From a virus: a stretch of DNA of 40,189 nt. Where the stretch lies: IMG/VR virus record IMGVR_UViG_3300027985_000473, positions 1-40,189 of that record. One strand, given 5' to 3'. Shown in pieces: positions 1 through 10,035 of this stretch; position 1 is the first letter of the stretch, and every line of letters starts with the position of its first letter. The notes below the pieces were generated by a model, which was not told the origin of the DNA, searched no databases, and saw only the letters and a list, made by a program, of their open reading frames with translations. A program made the translations under genes and the position numbers.

Positions 1-104
1 TGGGAAGTCCAGGCGTCCACGTCCAAGAGTTCACACGGAGGAATCCGAGGAGAAGGACGTTCACCACGTCGTTGAGCACACCAGACCCAAGCGACACACA
101 GCGA
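1..104. repeat. Direct terminal repeat, left copy
   Basis: This 104-base stretch is identical to 40086-40189. It lies inside the tail fibre reading frame, and the frame continues correctly when the two copies are overlaid. The simplest reading is a circularised assembly overlap giving a 40085-bp circular map. A physical terminal repeat in the middle of a gene is possible but less likely. The true virion ends are not visible here. Confidence 0.95.
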
Positions 105-880
105 ACAGGCATCGTACTCGCCGCGTCCGCATCCGCGAGGTAGAGATAGCCGTCAGTCCCGATGCGGCAAAGCCAGGGCATTCCGATAGTTTCACCGCAC
201 GAGCGCTGGATGATGATGCCCGTGGCCGTCAGGTCGGCAGTCGGGAGGGGGAATACTGCGTCGGCCTTGACGATGTCTGCATCAAATGCCTGCACCGTCA
301 CACTGATGTCAGCAGGACGAAGCGCGTCAGAAGGTACGCTAGCTGCTGCCGCTTCTGCAGCAGCTTGCGCCACCTCAGCGAGCCCCTGTGCTATCTCAGC
401 AGCGAGCTGCGCAGCACCAGCAGCAATAGCAGCGTCTTCAGCCGCTTCACGCTGATTGAGTATGTCGCCGTATGAAACGGGATTCGGGTCTGTAATCTCG
501 GAAACCACAGCTCGCGAAAGAGTTTCTTTAAGCTGCTGGCACATCATGGTCACTTTGGCCAAGCAGTTTTCATGCGACGCAGACGGGAATTTATCGAGGG
601 TCGCATACGCGTACAGCTGGGTAAACGGTATATTACGAACGATAGTTATGATCAGCCCACTGGCTGGAACTACTGTGAGTGTAGCAGTACCTCCAGAGGC
701 CTCTCCCGCCCCTTCAAGAGTGTAGTCGGTGTCAAGAGTAAGCTTTACCGGGTCGTCTGTACCACTTTTTGTCCAGACTTCAATGTGTGAATTATCGAGA
801 AAAGGGAAAGAGATGGTAAAGATATACGCTGCGCCATCGCCAACGTAGTCCTCACGAAAAGTCTCGTTATTGACCAGCAT
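1..880 (-). CDS. Tail fibre, N-terminal part (gene crosses the circle join)
   Basis: The ATG is at 880. The frame stays open to base 1 and, after overlaying the 104-base repeat, continues to a stop at 39946. The whole protein is about 339 residues. Residues 1-130 (starting MLVNNETFREDYVGDGAAY) resemble the T7 gp17-type fibre N-terminal domain that attaches the fibre to the podovirus tail. Residues about 145-180 are very rich in Ala with Gln and Glu, as expected for a trimeric coiled-coil rod. The distal part is short and not recognised. The start overlaps the end of the giant internal virion gene by 14 nt. The protein is much shorter than T7 gp17, so receptor contact may fall to the next gene (39125-39946). 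The fibre assignment is fairly sure. The receptor is unknown. Confidence 0.8.
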   Translation of the reverse strand, partial: MLVNNETFREDYVGDGAAYIFTISFPFLDNSHIEVWTKSGTDDPVKLTLDTDYTLEGAGEASGGTATLTVVPASGLIITIVRNIPFTQLYAYATLDKFPSASHENCLAKVTMMCQQLKETLSRAVVSEITDPNPVSYGDILNQREAAEDAAIAAGAAQLAAEIAQGLAEVAQAAAEAAAASVPSDALRPADISVTVQAFDADIVKADAVFPLPTADLTATGIIIQRSCGETIGMPWLCRIGTDGYLYLADADAASTMPVRCVSLGSGVLNDVVNVLLLGFLRVNSWTWTPGLP

Positions 881-3800
881 TACGCGTCTCCTTATACTGC
901 TTACGGGCGCTGCGAATAAGTTCTAAGCCTTCACCAGCAATCATAATCATTTGAGAGTACATAGTATCAATTAGCTTCCGTTTTTCATCGGGAGCCAGTG
1001 CATCAGTAAATTCTACGTGTCTTATAGCCGCGCTTATATTACCCATAGCAGCACGCATTTGGTTAAGCTTCATGGCCGGACCTTCGAGCAGCTCAATAGC
1101 CCTCGAACTCGAAGATTCACGACCTTCTTTCATCAGCGCCATTGCAGAGTAATACGGACCCTCTACTTTCTTTGCTTCAGTATCAAAATCGTTGATGCTC
1201 TTAGCGGCTGCAGACGGGTATCTGACCACAAACGACTTTATGACAGGCATATCCGACAGCGTTTTTGTCGGCTCAACACGGCCCTTAAGAATAGTCTGCT
1301 TTGCCGCTTCGTCTGCCAGCTGAAGGGTGTACCTTCCAAGTGTTCCTGTCCAGCCGGTTATAAGGTGCTCAATGTTAAGCGGAGAAGATAATTTACGCCC
1401 AATAGGCGAGTTAACGAGGGGGTCAATTTGCCCGAGGAGTCTGCTGAAAGCTTTAGCCAGTTCCGACGTATTTCTGTTGTACTGAGTTTCGGGCAACTCT
1501 TTTTCCATGAAAGGGGGTATTATATTATTGCCCGTAAAAAAGCTGTGATTGGTAGCCACTTCTAAAGCAGGAGCCACAACAGAGGGCATCGGAGACGGTA
1601 TAGCCTGTTCTAAGACGGCGTTAACGAATCCGCTATTGCCGAGCTTTTCAAGTAAATCGACATGCCCCTGCTCATAGGCGTAGTCAATGAACATTTCAAT
1701 TGGCGAAGCAAACATAAGCGCAACTTCGTGGGGCTTAGGAAGCCTGAGAATGGCGTACGGCGTAGGCACAATCCAAAAAGCGTGACGCTGCCACGCGGGG
1801 ATTTCTTTAAGGGCCTTCGCCGTATCAGAGTCTGGGTCATTGTAAATAATGTCATTCTGAACCAGTGAAAGAAGGATAGAAGGAACTGTAATTCCAGCTA
1901 TCGCATCAAGAACAAGTTGAGATGGCTTACTCTGCATCTCTCTGACGAATTTATCGATACCTTGCACCTTGGCATTAAAGAATGCTGCGATAGCATTAAC
2001 ACCTTTTGTTGCGGCACCTATGCGCATGAAGTCAAGTAAGTCCCTGGACTGGTATGCCGCTTCTCGGCTAGAGAAACCAGCTTCTTGTGCCGCCATAAAC
2101 TCACCAAGACGAGTCGCTACCTCAGAAGTTTCGGAGGCCGCTCTAAGGACTCCAACGACATGCTTAGGTGCTGTAAGCGGGTTAAGCAGATGTAGTATAT
2201 CTTTATAGCTCTTAATGGGGTTACGAATAACGTTAGTCACAGGAGTCTTAGTAAGCTCACTAAGCATTTCCTGGGTATAATTCCTGTCCAGTGAAGTTAA
2301 GTTAGCATTGGCCCCGCCTTCTCTAAGCCAGCGCCAATAGGTATCTTCTAGTCCTGGGAACAGCTTGCCGCCGGTCTTAGTGCTAACAAGTGCTGCGAGG
2401 CCCCTAGCTGCACTAACAAACGGTACGTACCCGCTATTGGAATAGAGACCGGCAGCCCACTGGTCTCGCCAGAGGTTTCTTGACATAAAGTCGGGGGCAA
2501 ACACCGCGCCTGCCCTAAGAACACCTGCTCCAGTTGCTAAGCCTTTCATTATGCCGTTGTAAATATGCACCGATTCTGCATCAAGTACTTTAACCGTCTT
2601 TGCAATACCCTCAGGGACTGAATACGCCTTTTTTGCGCCGTGATCGTAGAATTCAATACGAGTCGCGGACTTACTCACGAAGTCCTTGGGAGCACTGCTT
2701 ATCGGAATGCCGAAGTGCTTGGCTATGACGGCTTTAACTTTATTCTGCTCTGCAGCTCGAACAGTCAAAAACGTCATACGTATGGCCGTTTCAAGAGGGT
2801 CTATGTTCTCGCGGACACCGGCCGTCTTATTACCGGGCTCATAAGCCTCTACAACCTTATCAAGAGGCATGTAGTCTTTATTCTGCGCAAGGATTTCTGC
2901 AGCACGTTTTTTAGTTATAAGGCCAGACTCTACGGAGTATTGTAGCAAGTTAGCGTGGTAGCCAAAGAAGTCTTTAGCGGCCTCGCCATAAGTACTCGTC
3001 ATGACTTTATCTGTTGCTACCTTAGTAGCGGCAGATATATCTGTGCCAGTAGTAAGGCCACGTTTGCTGAGGGCTACCGTTGCCTTAGCCTGTAAGAAAG
3101 CCCTAAACTCATTAACGTCTTTAACGCCGTTGATAATACTTTTAAGACTCTTACCCTTGTACGTTATATCGCCATTCATAGACTCGTAGGCGACACCACG
3201 TTGAAGCCAGTGCATGGCTACACCAGGCGAGCCCATAAGCATGCGAGCTTTGAAATACGGTACTGTAATCTTACCGGGGGCAGCTCCCTCATTAAGGGGA
3301 GCGAACTTGTCCACGAGAGACTGATAAGTATCAGCCATCTTCTGGTTGAGGTTAAACGGAGTTTTGTCTCCTACTGATAGACTTTCATTTACCTTGGTCA
3401 AAGCTTCGTTTAAGTCAGCCATCCTGGTAGGCTTAAGATTGGGAGCTCTAACGCTTTCCTGGTTAAAAGGCAACATACGATGCTTGACTTGTATCGCCTG
3501 GTACTCATTTCCTACTCCTCCTTCGTTTTTCGGAGCGGAAAGGTAGGAAATAAGTTCATCAGAAGGGTTATTGAAAGCTTTATTGGCGGCGTGTGTTATC
3601 TTTTCGTCGTTAGCCCCCGCCAGCTTAGCTTTGAGGTCTTCTGGCGCGAACTTAGAGTCAAGGAACTGTTTAAATACCTCGGCGCCACGGAACTCAGAAT
3701 GTACAAATACGCGTGTTCCAGCATCAACGTGCAAAGGGCGTATTTCGAGCTTTGCGCCTTCAGTGGTTGCCTTAAGCGGCATGTGGTCTTTTGATGTATA

Positions 3801-4808
3801 GACCCACGGAGCTCTGGTAGCTACGTTACCCTCAACAGACTCAAAAGCTCCGTATACTACCCGCACCCCAGAGCCGTACGCTGAAGGTACCCGGCTATTC
3901 ACGCTAGAGATTTCGGGCACGATAGTTGGGTCTATCTTAGCATCCTGGATAATTGTACGTGGGTCTTTACCTGTCTTGATAAAGATGTCGGTAAGCTTGC
4001 GGGTGTAAAAACCACCGAGTTTGACGCCGCCAAGGCTCATACCGCCGACAATAAAGTCTTGTGCGGTCGGGAGATGTCCTTCAAGAGCCGAGCCAGCGAC
4101 AGTCATCGCTGTCAATTCAGACAGTGTAGAACGAATCACACCCTGGCCAAGTGCGGAGGCTATTTCACCAGCTTTGCCGCCGGCTGCTCCTGTCGCGGCT
4201 GCTTTTCCGGAAGCAAGTAGTACATTTGCCGTTCTGTCGAATACTTCCTTAGGAGTTGTAGCCGCCCCTTTGGTATACTGGTCAATGAGAAATGTCCTGA
4301 CTCCTTCGGTAAGTCCCATGGCTCCTGCGGCCGCTGCCACTGGGTTTCCAGCCAACGTTCCAGGAGCTCCTCCAGCAACGAGGGTTGGGAGGTCGCCGAG
4401 CTGCTGGGTAGCGAGTCCAACAGTTTTCTGAAGTATAGATGAGTCAGGCGTAAGAACCAGTGAAGGAGCCCGGCCGCGAACGGCCAAACCAAGGATAGAC
4501 CCTTCGTACCCAGCGAGAGCAGCCTCAGAAAGAGAGGATACCGGTTTTCCGGTTTGGGCATTATTATCATCCTTGATTTCAGTAACTGGATTAAGTGTGA
4601 GTCTAGTGGCCTGCTCAACAGACGAAATTTGATCTTCTTTAGAAGTCATGAAAGAAACGCCATAAGTGCTCTTGATATGTGCGTCAGCTTCGTCAGGTGT
4701 AAAACCCGCGGCTACAGCATCAGAGTACTCTTGGTTGATTTGACCGCGGACTTCTTCTAGTGAGAAGCCGGCCGCAATCATTTCTCTTATTTTGGCGTTC
4801 GTAATCAT
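867..4808 (-). CDS. Giant internal virion protein (T7 gp16-like position, LPD38-like region)
   Basis: A protein of about 1313 residues, almost the size of T7 gp16, in the same place between the smaller internal proteins and the tail fibre. Proteins of this class are ejected with the DNA and line the channel across the host envelope. The region around residues 700-900 resembles the large polyvalent protein-associated domain LPD38 of phage internal proteins. No lytic transglycosylase motif is visible at the N-terminus, unlike T7 gp16. Ala- and Gly-rich stretches near residues 130-230 could be membrane-active. The ATG at 4808 overlaps the preceding stop (TGATG) behind an AGG Shine-Dalgarno. A GTG one codon upstream is an alternative start. 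Confidence 0.75.
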   Translation of the reverse strand: MITNAKIREMIAAGFSLEEVRGQINQEYSDAVAAGFTPDEADAHIKSTYGVSFMTSKEDQISSVEQATRLTLNPVTEIKDDNNAQTGKPVSSLSEAALAGYEGSILGLAVRGRAPSLVLTPDSSILQKTVGLATQQLGDLPTLVAGGAPGTLAGNPVAAAAGAMGLTEGVRTFLIDQYTKGAATTPKEVFDRTANVLLASGKAAATGAAGGKAGEIASALGQGVIRSTLSELTAMTVAGSALEGHLPTAQDFIVGGMSLGGVKLGGFYTRKLTDIFIKTGKDPRTIIQDAKIDPTIVPEISSVNSRVPSAYGSGVRVVYGAFESVEGNVATRAPWVYTSKDHMPLKATTEGAKLEIRPLHVDAGTRVFVHSEFRGAEVFKQFLDSKFAPEDLKAKLAGANDEKITHAANKAFNNPSDELISYLSAPKNEGGVGNEYQAIQVKHRMLPFNQESVRAPNLKPTRMADLNEALTKVNESLSVGDKTPFNLNQKMADTYQSLVDKFAPLNEGAAPGKITVPYFKARMLMGSPGVAMHWLQRGVAYESMNGDITYKGKSLKSIINGVKDVNEFRAFLQAKATVALSKRGLTTGTDISAATKVATDKVMTSTYGEAAKDFFGYHANLLQYSVESGLITKKRAAEILAQNKDYMPLDKVVEAYEPGNKTAGVRENIDPLETAIRMTFLTVRAAEQNKVKAVIAKHFGIPISSAPKDFVSKSATRIEFYDHGAKKAYSVPEGIAKTVKVLDAESVHIYNGIMKGLATGAGVLRAGAVFAPDFMSRNLWRDQWAAGLYSNSGYVPFVSAARGLAALVSTKTGGKLFPGLEDTYWRWLREGGANANLTSLDRNYTQEMLSELTKTPVTNVIRNPIKSYKDILHLLNPLTAPKHVVGVLRAASETSEVATRLGEFMAAQEAGFSSREAAYQSRDLLDFMRIGAATKGVNAIAAFFNAKVQGIDKFVREMQSKPSQLVLDAIAGITVPSILLSLVQNDIIYNDPDSDTAKALKEIPAWQRHAFWIVPTPYAILRLPKPHEVALMFASPIEMFIDYAYEQGHVDLLEKLGNSGFVNAVLEQAIPSPMPSVVAPALEVATNHSFFTGNNIIPPFMEKELPETQYNRNTSELAKAFSRLLGQIDPLVNSPIGRKLSSPLNIEHLITGWTGTLGRYTLQLADEAAKQTILKGRVEPTKTLSDMPVIKSFVVRYPSAAAKSINDFDTEAKKVEGPYYSAMALMKEGRESSSSRAIELLEGPAMKLNQMRAAMGNISAAIRHVEFTDALAPDEKRKLIDTMYSQMIMIAGEGLELIRSARKQYKETRNAGQ

Positions 4809-6337
4809 CACTTACCTGTCCGCTTTTTCCAGTCTGCGATTGATTCACCTTCTTGGCGCATGTCTCCGGGAGCGAGTGAAGTAACGCTACCTTGCCCCGG
4901 CAGAACTGGCGTCCATTCAAGAAGAACAGGCTGTGAGAGTGCTGCTTTACCGACTTTGTTGTCCTGGTTGGTAGAGACGAGTCTATTAAGCCAGCTTCCT
5001 GCGTCGTTAATATCGAAGTCTTTCATCAGCTGTTCAGGAGTACGGTCCTTAGCATACAATGATGCTGCCTGAATAAGCTTAAGAGCTTTATTTTCAGCAT
5101 GCTGGTCTGTCGGCATACCGATAGCCTTAGCAGGGGCAATAGCATTCCTGATGTACTTGGCCATGGTTTCCATGGCCGGCCCTTTAGCTGAATTCCAAGC
5201 TTTTTGTGTTTGTTCTATCTGGGTCCGCACCTTCATGAACCCAGCTTCATCGACCTTTCCTTCGAGGACGTCTTTCTGGAACGCTGTTTCATCTGCCTGC
5301 GTCCATGCCCGCGTGCTGGCTACGTCATGCCAACGCATCGTGTAGCTCTGGGTCATGGCGTCAACGGCTTTGCCGCCGACGTTCTGGCCCCAGTGAAGAA
5401 GAGCAGACCGCCTTTCAAAAGACAATTTCGAGTCGTCTTGTATGTCACGCAAGGCTGTGGCCGCCCTTTCGCCGCCGGCCATCATGTCAGTAAGGTACTT
5501 ATTACCTATGTCATTATCGTACTTTTCTTGCGCACGCTTACGTAACATTTCATTACGGTTGTCAAGAGCTATTTGCAGGTTTTTCTGCGCTTGCAGCTTA
5601 GACTCTGTGCTATCCAAAATGTCTATCATCTTGGATGAACTAGCCCCAAACCTTTTTGCTATGGACCCCTTGTTATCTTTGAACCAATCAAGGGTCCCCT
5701 GTGGGTCTATACGAGACCACAACTTAAATTGCTGTTCAACCGCTTTATCTTTGAACTTCTCTGCTTCGTCACCGCGCCCAGGAAGTAGTTCATCAACGTC
5801 CTTCATGTACAGCTCAAGAGCAGACATATCACCCACAGGTATATCAGCCAAAGCATCGAGTTTTGTGTTGAGGAGCGCATGTCTTGCTTGTGTATCTGCG
5901 ACTGCCCGCTGCTGAAGCTCAACAACGCCGATTTTGTCAAGGTGTTGTTCCGCTTCTCTGTTAAAGAGCTTATCCCATAAGTCGGGATTCATAGAAATAT
6001 TTTGTTTCATACTGTCACGCATCTCAGCAAGAGCCGCTGTTTCACGATCAAGCAACCCGTCAGCTTTATCAGGCGTAAGGCCCCCGAGAACCTCAAGACG
6101 ACGAGAACGCATGGCCGCACTGATAGCCGTTTCGGCTTCCATGGCCTTACGCTCATTTGCTGTCTTATTCAAAGCGTCGGCGAACTTCTCCAGATCATCA
6201 AAGCCAGCATTAAAAGCCTGCTGGGCACGCGCAGTTATCTGCAACGCTGAAAGATACCCACGGTTATCAAGAGCAGGTCCGCCAATAGAGCTAACCTGGC
6301 GCTCGTACTCAGGTATGGGAGAGGCTCGCTTACTCAT
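4808..6337 (-). CDS. Internal virion protein (gp15-like position)
   Basis: 509 residues, mostly helical and rich in Ala, Glu, Lys and Gln, with long coiled-coil-like stretches (about residues 30-130 and 250-320). No enzymatic motif was seen. It lies between a small internal protein and the giant internal protein and overlaps both neighbours, matching the gp14-gp15-gp16 order of T7-like ejection proteins. The role as second ejection-channel protein is inferred from size, composition and synteny. Confidence 0.6.
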   Translation of the reverse strand: MSKRASPIPEYERQVSSIGGPALDNRGYLSALQITARAQQAFNAGFDDLEKFADALNKTANERKAMEAETAISAAMRSRRLEVLGGLTPDKADGLLDRETAALAEMRDSMKQNISMNPDLWDKLFNREAEQHLDKIGVVELQQRAVADTQARHALLNTKLDALADIPVGDMSALELYMKDVDELLPGRGDEAEKFKDKAVEQQFKLWSRIDPQGTLDWFKDNKGSIAKRFGASSSKMIDILDSTESKLQAQKNLQIALDNRNEMLRKRAQEKYDNDIGNKYLTDMMAGGERAATALRDIQDDSKLSFERRSALLHWGQNVGGKAVDAMTQSYTMRWHDVASTRAWTQADETAFQKDVLEGKVDEAGFMKVRTQIEQTQKAWNSAKGPAMETMAKYIRNAIAPAKAIGMPTDQHAENKALKLIQAASLYAKDRTPEQLMKDFDINDAGSWLNRLVSTNQDNKVGKAALSQPVLLEWTPVLPGQGSVTSLAPGDMRQEGESIADWKKRTGK

Positions 6338-6819
6338 TAGTTAAACCACCCTGCGTCTTTTCCGATCTGCAGGCCTTTACCTACGCCACTCAGCAGTGTG
6401 CCGCCTGCGTTCCAAAAGCCGGCAGAAGCCGCTGCGCTACCCTGGGCCCGTAAAGAATTGCCCTGAGATTCACCGGCTGCGGCATACAGCCTGCCTGTCC
6501 TTCGCAGGGTCTCGGCGTCTTCACTCACCCTTTTGGCCGAGTTAGCTACAATAGACAGAAACGACCCACTATCCAACGTTACGCCAGCGCCAGCAGCTGC
6601 GACAATCTGCTTGGCTTTCATCCTGACTCCCTCTTGTTCGGTGAGAGCCGCTTTTTCACGATAAGCCAAGTTATCTGTCTCAGCTTTCATCTCTGCAAGC
6701 TGAGCTTGACTCCTTAGTATGGAGTTCTGATCTTGACCTTGCTTGATGTTACTCACAACACCAAACACGGTTTTGGCAATAGTTGAGGTCAATGCAAGGC
6801 TAGCGAAGTCTATGCCCAT
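6337..6819 (-). CDS. Small internal virion protein (gp14-like position)
   Basis: 160 residues. The N-terminal segment is hydrophobic (IDFASLALTSTIAKTVFGVV), followed by a helical Gln/Ala/Glu-rich core and a Gly/Ala-rich end (residues 115-155). This pattern is typical of the small membrane-inserting ejection protein of T7-like phages. Its start overlaps the end of the acetyltransferase-like gene. The assignment rests on order, size and composition. Confidence 0.55.
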   Translation of the reverse strand: MGIDFASLALTSTIAKTVFGVVSNIKQGQDQNSILRSQAQLAEMKAETDNLAYREKAALTEQEGVRMKAKQIVAAAGAGVTLDSGSFLSIVANSAKRVSEDAETLRRTGRLYAAAGESQGNSLRAQGSAAASAGFWNAGGTLLSGVGKGLQIGKDAGWFN

Positions 6820-7256
6820 TTTGCATGCTTCCTGTAGCTGGTTTCATACGGAGTGTAACCGAGCTTTTCCCAGATTCTATTAAGTCTACTGTTGGTAGGA
6901 GAATTAGTTCGAATCGAGGTAATTCCCTCAGCAAACAACTGCATTTCAAAAAAGGTTATGAGCTTTGTGCTTATACGTCCACGAAACTCAGGCATAACAT
7001 AAATGGCCATACAGTTAGCGACAATATCTTTAGCGTTAAACGGATTAACGTCTACGACAAAGAAAGCGTAACCAATAGGCTTACCGTTTTTCCTAACCAC
7101 GAACATCCTTGCTCGACCGGACATGGCTACGGTATAAAATGTCGGCCAGGCGAAATTATACTCGTCGCCTATTACCTCTTGACCATGAGCGTAAAAGATA
7201 TGCAACATCTCACCGCCGGCGACTATTGCATCTTCTTTTGTGTATGTGATTCCCAT
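6810..7256 (-). CDS. GNAT-family N-acetyltransferase-like protein
   Basis: 148 residues. The ATG at 7256 directly follows the stop of tail tubular protein B. A longer in-frame start at 7322 lies inside that gene and is rejected. The sequence has the GNAT layout: a beta strand with an internal GKPIGYAFF motif, the strand AIYVMPEFRG followed by RGRISTKL (acyl-CoA phosphate loop, about residues 95-110), and the late NRIWEKLGYTPYE motif. GNAT-like proteins are often found in this slot of podovirus tail-internal gene blocks. The substrate is unknown. Confidence 0.7.
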   Translation of the reverse strand: MGITYTKEDAIVAGGEMLHIFYAHGQEVIGDEYNFAWPTFYTVAMSGRARMFVVRKNGKPIGYAFFVVDVNPFNAKDIVANCMAIYVMPEFRGRISTKLITFFEMQLFAEGITSIRTNSPTNSRLNRIWEKLGYTPYETSYRKHAKWA

Positions 7257-7257
7257 G

Positions 7258-8997
7258 CTAGATCTTCTTGGGGTCAGTGGTGTAAGTAAGAGAACGTATG
7301 CAAGACGGAAGAGGGTAGTCATGGACTATCCTCAGTGCCCAGTTTTCATCGCTATCGCCAGCAGGCTCTATCTTTATGTACTCGGTTCTAAGAGCAGCCG
7401 CGGCGTCCATTGTCTCAGTAGGACCTGCATCAACCTCAAACAAGGGCTCAGTGCTTTTATTGTACTTAAGCCCAAGAGAAGCCAGTACAGAAACTATTGC
7501 GTTAGTTATGCGCTTTACTGCGCCGAGAGAAGGTTGATCACGAACTTGGATGTTAAGGGTAACTGCCTCCGCGCTATACGGCAAACCAGCGTGAACAATA
7601 GACCCTGCGGCCTGCAGTTGAATAACGCCGTCTGTTACTACGCAAGGCGGGTGTACCCAGCCGTCCACAAGAACGTTGACTGTCTGCCCTTCAAGATGCG
7701 CGACAGGAATCTCAGTGGCTGGCGCACCGCGGTATGTTATACCACAATCAACAAAGAAACTTTCTTCTACGTCGAACTGCTGTTTAGGCGGCTTACGTAT
7801 CGCTTCTATATGCCGTTTGGTCTGACCATTGATTGTACGACGAACTATCATCCATATCTCATCACCGAGTAGACCAGGCATAACAGCTAAAGACTCGACA
7901 TACCCATTGAAGGTGTGTTGACTCCAAGCTATAACCTTCTGCTGCTTCTCATACGTAAGGCACTTTACGTTGCCAACGTCGTCCAAGCACCAGATAAAAG
8001 TATCAGGAGCTACCTGCAAATCAATAGTGTTTACTAGGTCCTCGAGTATATCATCACAGTACACAGTCAGGTCTATGGCCGAGTACTTGTTCTCGACAAA
8101 GGAGTATTCAAAAGACCGCATCCTATCGCGGTTTCTCGGTATAAACAGGACAATGGCACCTACTTGGACAGGTCGAATTTGTGCAGAGCCGTAGTTTGTT
8201 TGCTGAGTAACGCGAACGTTTGTTGGGGTGAGAGCTTCGCTCAGGCTGGATGACGATAGCCTGTATTCTGCACTCGCAGTACCAATAGCAATTGCATCCA
8301 ACGCACGCATCCATAGAATACCATTCACGTCATCTACTGACATTGTGTATTCAAAGCCCATGTCATCGAGTACTTCACCCGCAGTATCTTTGAGGGTAAA
8401 AGTATCAAACATGGCAGTCCTGGACGCCCAAATTGTCTGAGGTTTTGTCGGAGTAGAAGCGTAAAAAAGTCGTTGTTCGAAAAACGCAACGCATGACGGC
8501 CAGTTATTCGTGGTCCAGTCGGTCGGGGCGTCAATAAATGTGACTTCTTGCAACGTCCAGTTATTATTTGCCAGACGGCTAAGTTTTCTCGGCTTATACT
8601 TAGGATGAACAAGATAGACTACGTCAGCGCTCTGCGCCCAATTCAACTTTGAAATATCGGCCTCAAGGTAGGGTGTAGCTACCTCATAAGGGTCATCTTC
8701 GGTGTCCAGAATAAGGCTACCATCATGGAAGAATCGGATATACTGGTGTCCAAACTCCATCATAATGGATTGCGATACGCTGAACTTAAACGGTATTAAC
8801 CTGGCTAACTTTGTCTGGTCCTTCGTAGGCTCTACGAACTCGGTACCATTTCTTTTGAAAAGCGGGCCATGAGGCGTAGGAATGTAGTTAATACAGGATG
8901 CTAGTCCAGTATCGTAGACTTCCAAGTCGACACGATCGTGGAGTCTGCGCCCGAGTTGCCCAGCGGCAAAAGAAGTTTGTGACGGATGAGTTCGCAT
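7258..8997 (-). CDS. Tail tubular protein B (T7 gp12-like nozzle)
   Basis: 579 residues, rich in beta strands, with the characteristic N-terminus RTHPSQTSFAAGQLGRRL and early motifs of tail nozzle proteins in T7-like phages (SxxxGELS/GQL type, HGPLFKRNGTEFV). It follows immediately after the gp11-like gene (stop and start adjoin), the canonical order. Six copies would be expected to form the lower tail tube that closes until ejection. Little doubt about the class. Confidence 0.85.
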   Translation of the reverse strand: MRTHPSQTSFAAGQLGRRLHDRVDLEVYDTGLASCINYIPTPHGPLFKRNGTEFVEPTKDQTKLARLIPFKFSVSQSIMMEFGHQYIRFFHDGSLILDTEDDPYEVATPYLEADISKLNWAQSADVVYLVHPKYKPRKLSRLANNNWTLQEVTFIDAPTDWTTNNWPSCVAFFEQRLFYASTPTKPQTIWASRTAMFDTFTLKDTAGEVLDDMGFEYTMSVDDVNGILWMRALDAIAIGTASAEYRLSSSSLSEALTPTNVRVTQQTNYGSAQIRPVQVGAIVLFIPRNRDRMRSFEYSFVENKYSAIDLTVYCDDILEDLVNTIDLQVAPDTFIWCLDDVGNVKCLTYEKQQKVIAWSQHTFNGYVESLAVMPGLLGDEIWMIVRRTINGQTKRHIEAIRKPPKQQFDVEESFFVDCGITYRGAPATEIPVAHLEGQTVNVLVDGWVHPPCVVTDGVIQLQAAGSIVHAGLPYSAEAVTLNIQVRDQPSLGAVKRITNAIVSVLASLGLKYNKSTEPLFEVDAGPTETMDAAAALRTEYIKIEPAGDSDENWALRIVHDYPLPSCIRSLTYTTDPKKI

Positions 8998-9555
8998 TTA
9001 GTACCTCGAAGAAATCCAGTCGCCTTCTTCTACCGCTTGAGGGAAATCCTCGATCGCGTGAATCGACCTAGCATGGCTTATAGCCGTGTCAAGGTCATTG
9101 AGAATCTGTTGTCTCAATTCTTTATCCTGCGTCAATTCGATGCAGATAGCCTGTGCCACCTCGTATACCAAGGCGGCGCGAAAATTCGGGTCCATAACGT
9201 TTTCATCCGTAACTCGAGACACATACCTGGCGCTCAGCGAACCCTCGTCTGTGAGTATATTACGCCCTTCGAGACGATATACTGCATCTTCGGGGTCTAA
9301 TGACACCAGGCGCAAGTCATCGGGCATACGGGCAAACGCGTTGGCAAAACCAAACGCGGGCGCCGCCACCTGCTTAGGAAGCGGCGCCCGTTTAATTGCG
9401 AAGGTCCAGATATAGGTGCGCAACAGCTTGTCACGACATTCTGCATACTCCCTGAGACAAGCGCGTGAACGCTTGGAAGAAGTATCGAGTGCTAGGATGG
9501 AGTCTTGCCCTATCCGTGACAGCGCTCGGTTGCAGATTTCGATATCAGTAGCCAT
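8998..9555 (-). CDS. Tail tubular protein A (T7 gp11-like adaptor)
   Basis: 185 residues, starting with the family pattern IEICNRALSRIGQDSILAL and containing REYAECRDKLLRTYIWTFAIKR, diagnostic of gp11-like gatekeeper/adaptor proteins that join the portal to the nozzle. The C-terminal half has the helical VYEVAQAICIELTQD region. It sits between the capsid block and tail tubular protein B. Confidence 0.87.
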   Translation of the reverse strand: MATDIEICNRALSRIGQDSILALDTSSKRSRACLREYAECRDKLLRTYIWTFAIKRAPLPKQVAAPAFGFANAFARMPDDLRLVSLDPEDAVYRLEGRNILTDEGSLSARYVSRVTDENVMDPNFRAALVYEVAQAICIELTQDKELRQQILNDLDTAISHARSIHAIEDFPQAVEEGDWISSRY

Positions 9556-9576
9556 TACGCACCTCTATCCGGAGTT

Positions 9577-10032
9577 TTAGTCAGCGACGTAGAAGACCAT
9601 GCCTTCGATGACGTCGTTGGCCGCGAGAGCAGCCGACGGAGTCGCCGTGATCAGCAGGCCATCCTGGGACGTGATCTCAAGGCCGTCGGGCGGAACCGCG
9701 GCAAAGGTGCCGAGGCCAGCCGAAGCCGCCGTGGCCGCCCGCAGAGCCGCAGCCGAGGCAGCAGTGGTCGAACCATCCAGGTTGGTGTACGCAGCATAAC
9801 CGACCGACACGGTGGTGGCGCCGGTGGCTGCGGTGACCTTGAACTGGCTGGTGTTGAGGATGCGGATCTTGCCAGCGGGCAACTTGACCAGCTGGAAGAA
9901 GTCCGGGGTACCCTCGGCCGTGAGCTTGATGCGCGCGCAACGCACGCGGCCGAGGAGGTCGGACGGGGGAATGCCCTGACGGCCCGCGCTTGTCTGCTGG
10001 GTGTAGATGACACCCTTTTCGGTACCTGCCAT
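9577..10032 (-). CDS. Small virion protein, probable head decoration protein
   Basis: 151 residues, Ala/Thr/Gly-rich, beta-type composition, with one 40-residue low-complexity Ala segment in the middle (residues about 75-115). It lies 3 bases downstream of the capsid gene. It shares the capsid gene's high GC and strong codon bias, unlike its neighbours, which suggests a very abundant virion protein. A head decoration or capsid-stabilising role is inferred from position and expression signs only. Confidence 0.55.
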   Translation of the reverse strand: MAGTEKGVIYTQQTSAGRQGIPPSDLLGRVRCARIKLTAEGTPDFFQLVKLPAGKIRILNTSQFKVTAATGATTVSVGYAAYTNLDGSTTAASAAALRAATAASAGLGTFAAVPPDGLEITSQDGLLITATPSAALAANDVIEGMVFYVAD

Positions 10033-10035
10033 GAC

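Noticed and set aside
1-104. Physical direct terminal repeats of the virion DNA
   Set aside because: The repeat is short and inside the fibre gene, which reads in frame through the join; an assembly overlap of a circular map is simpler.
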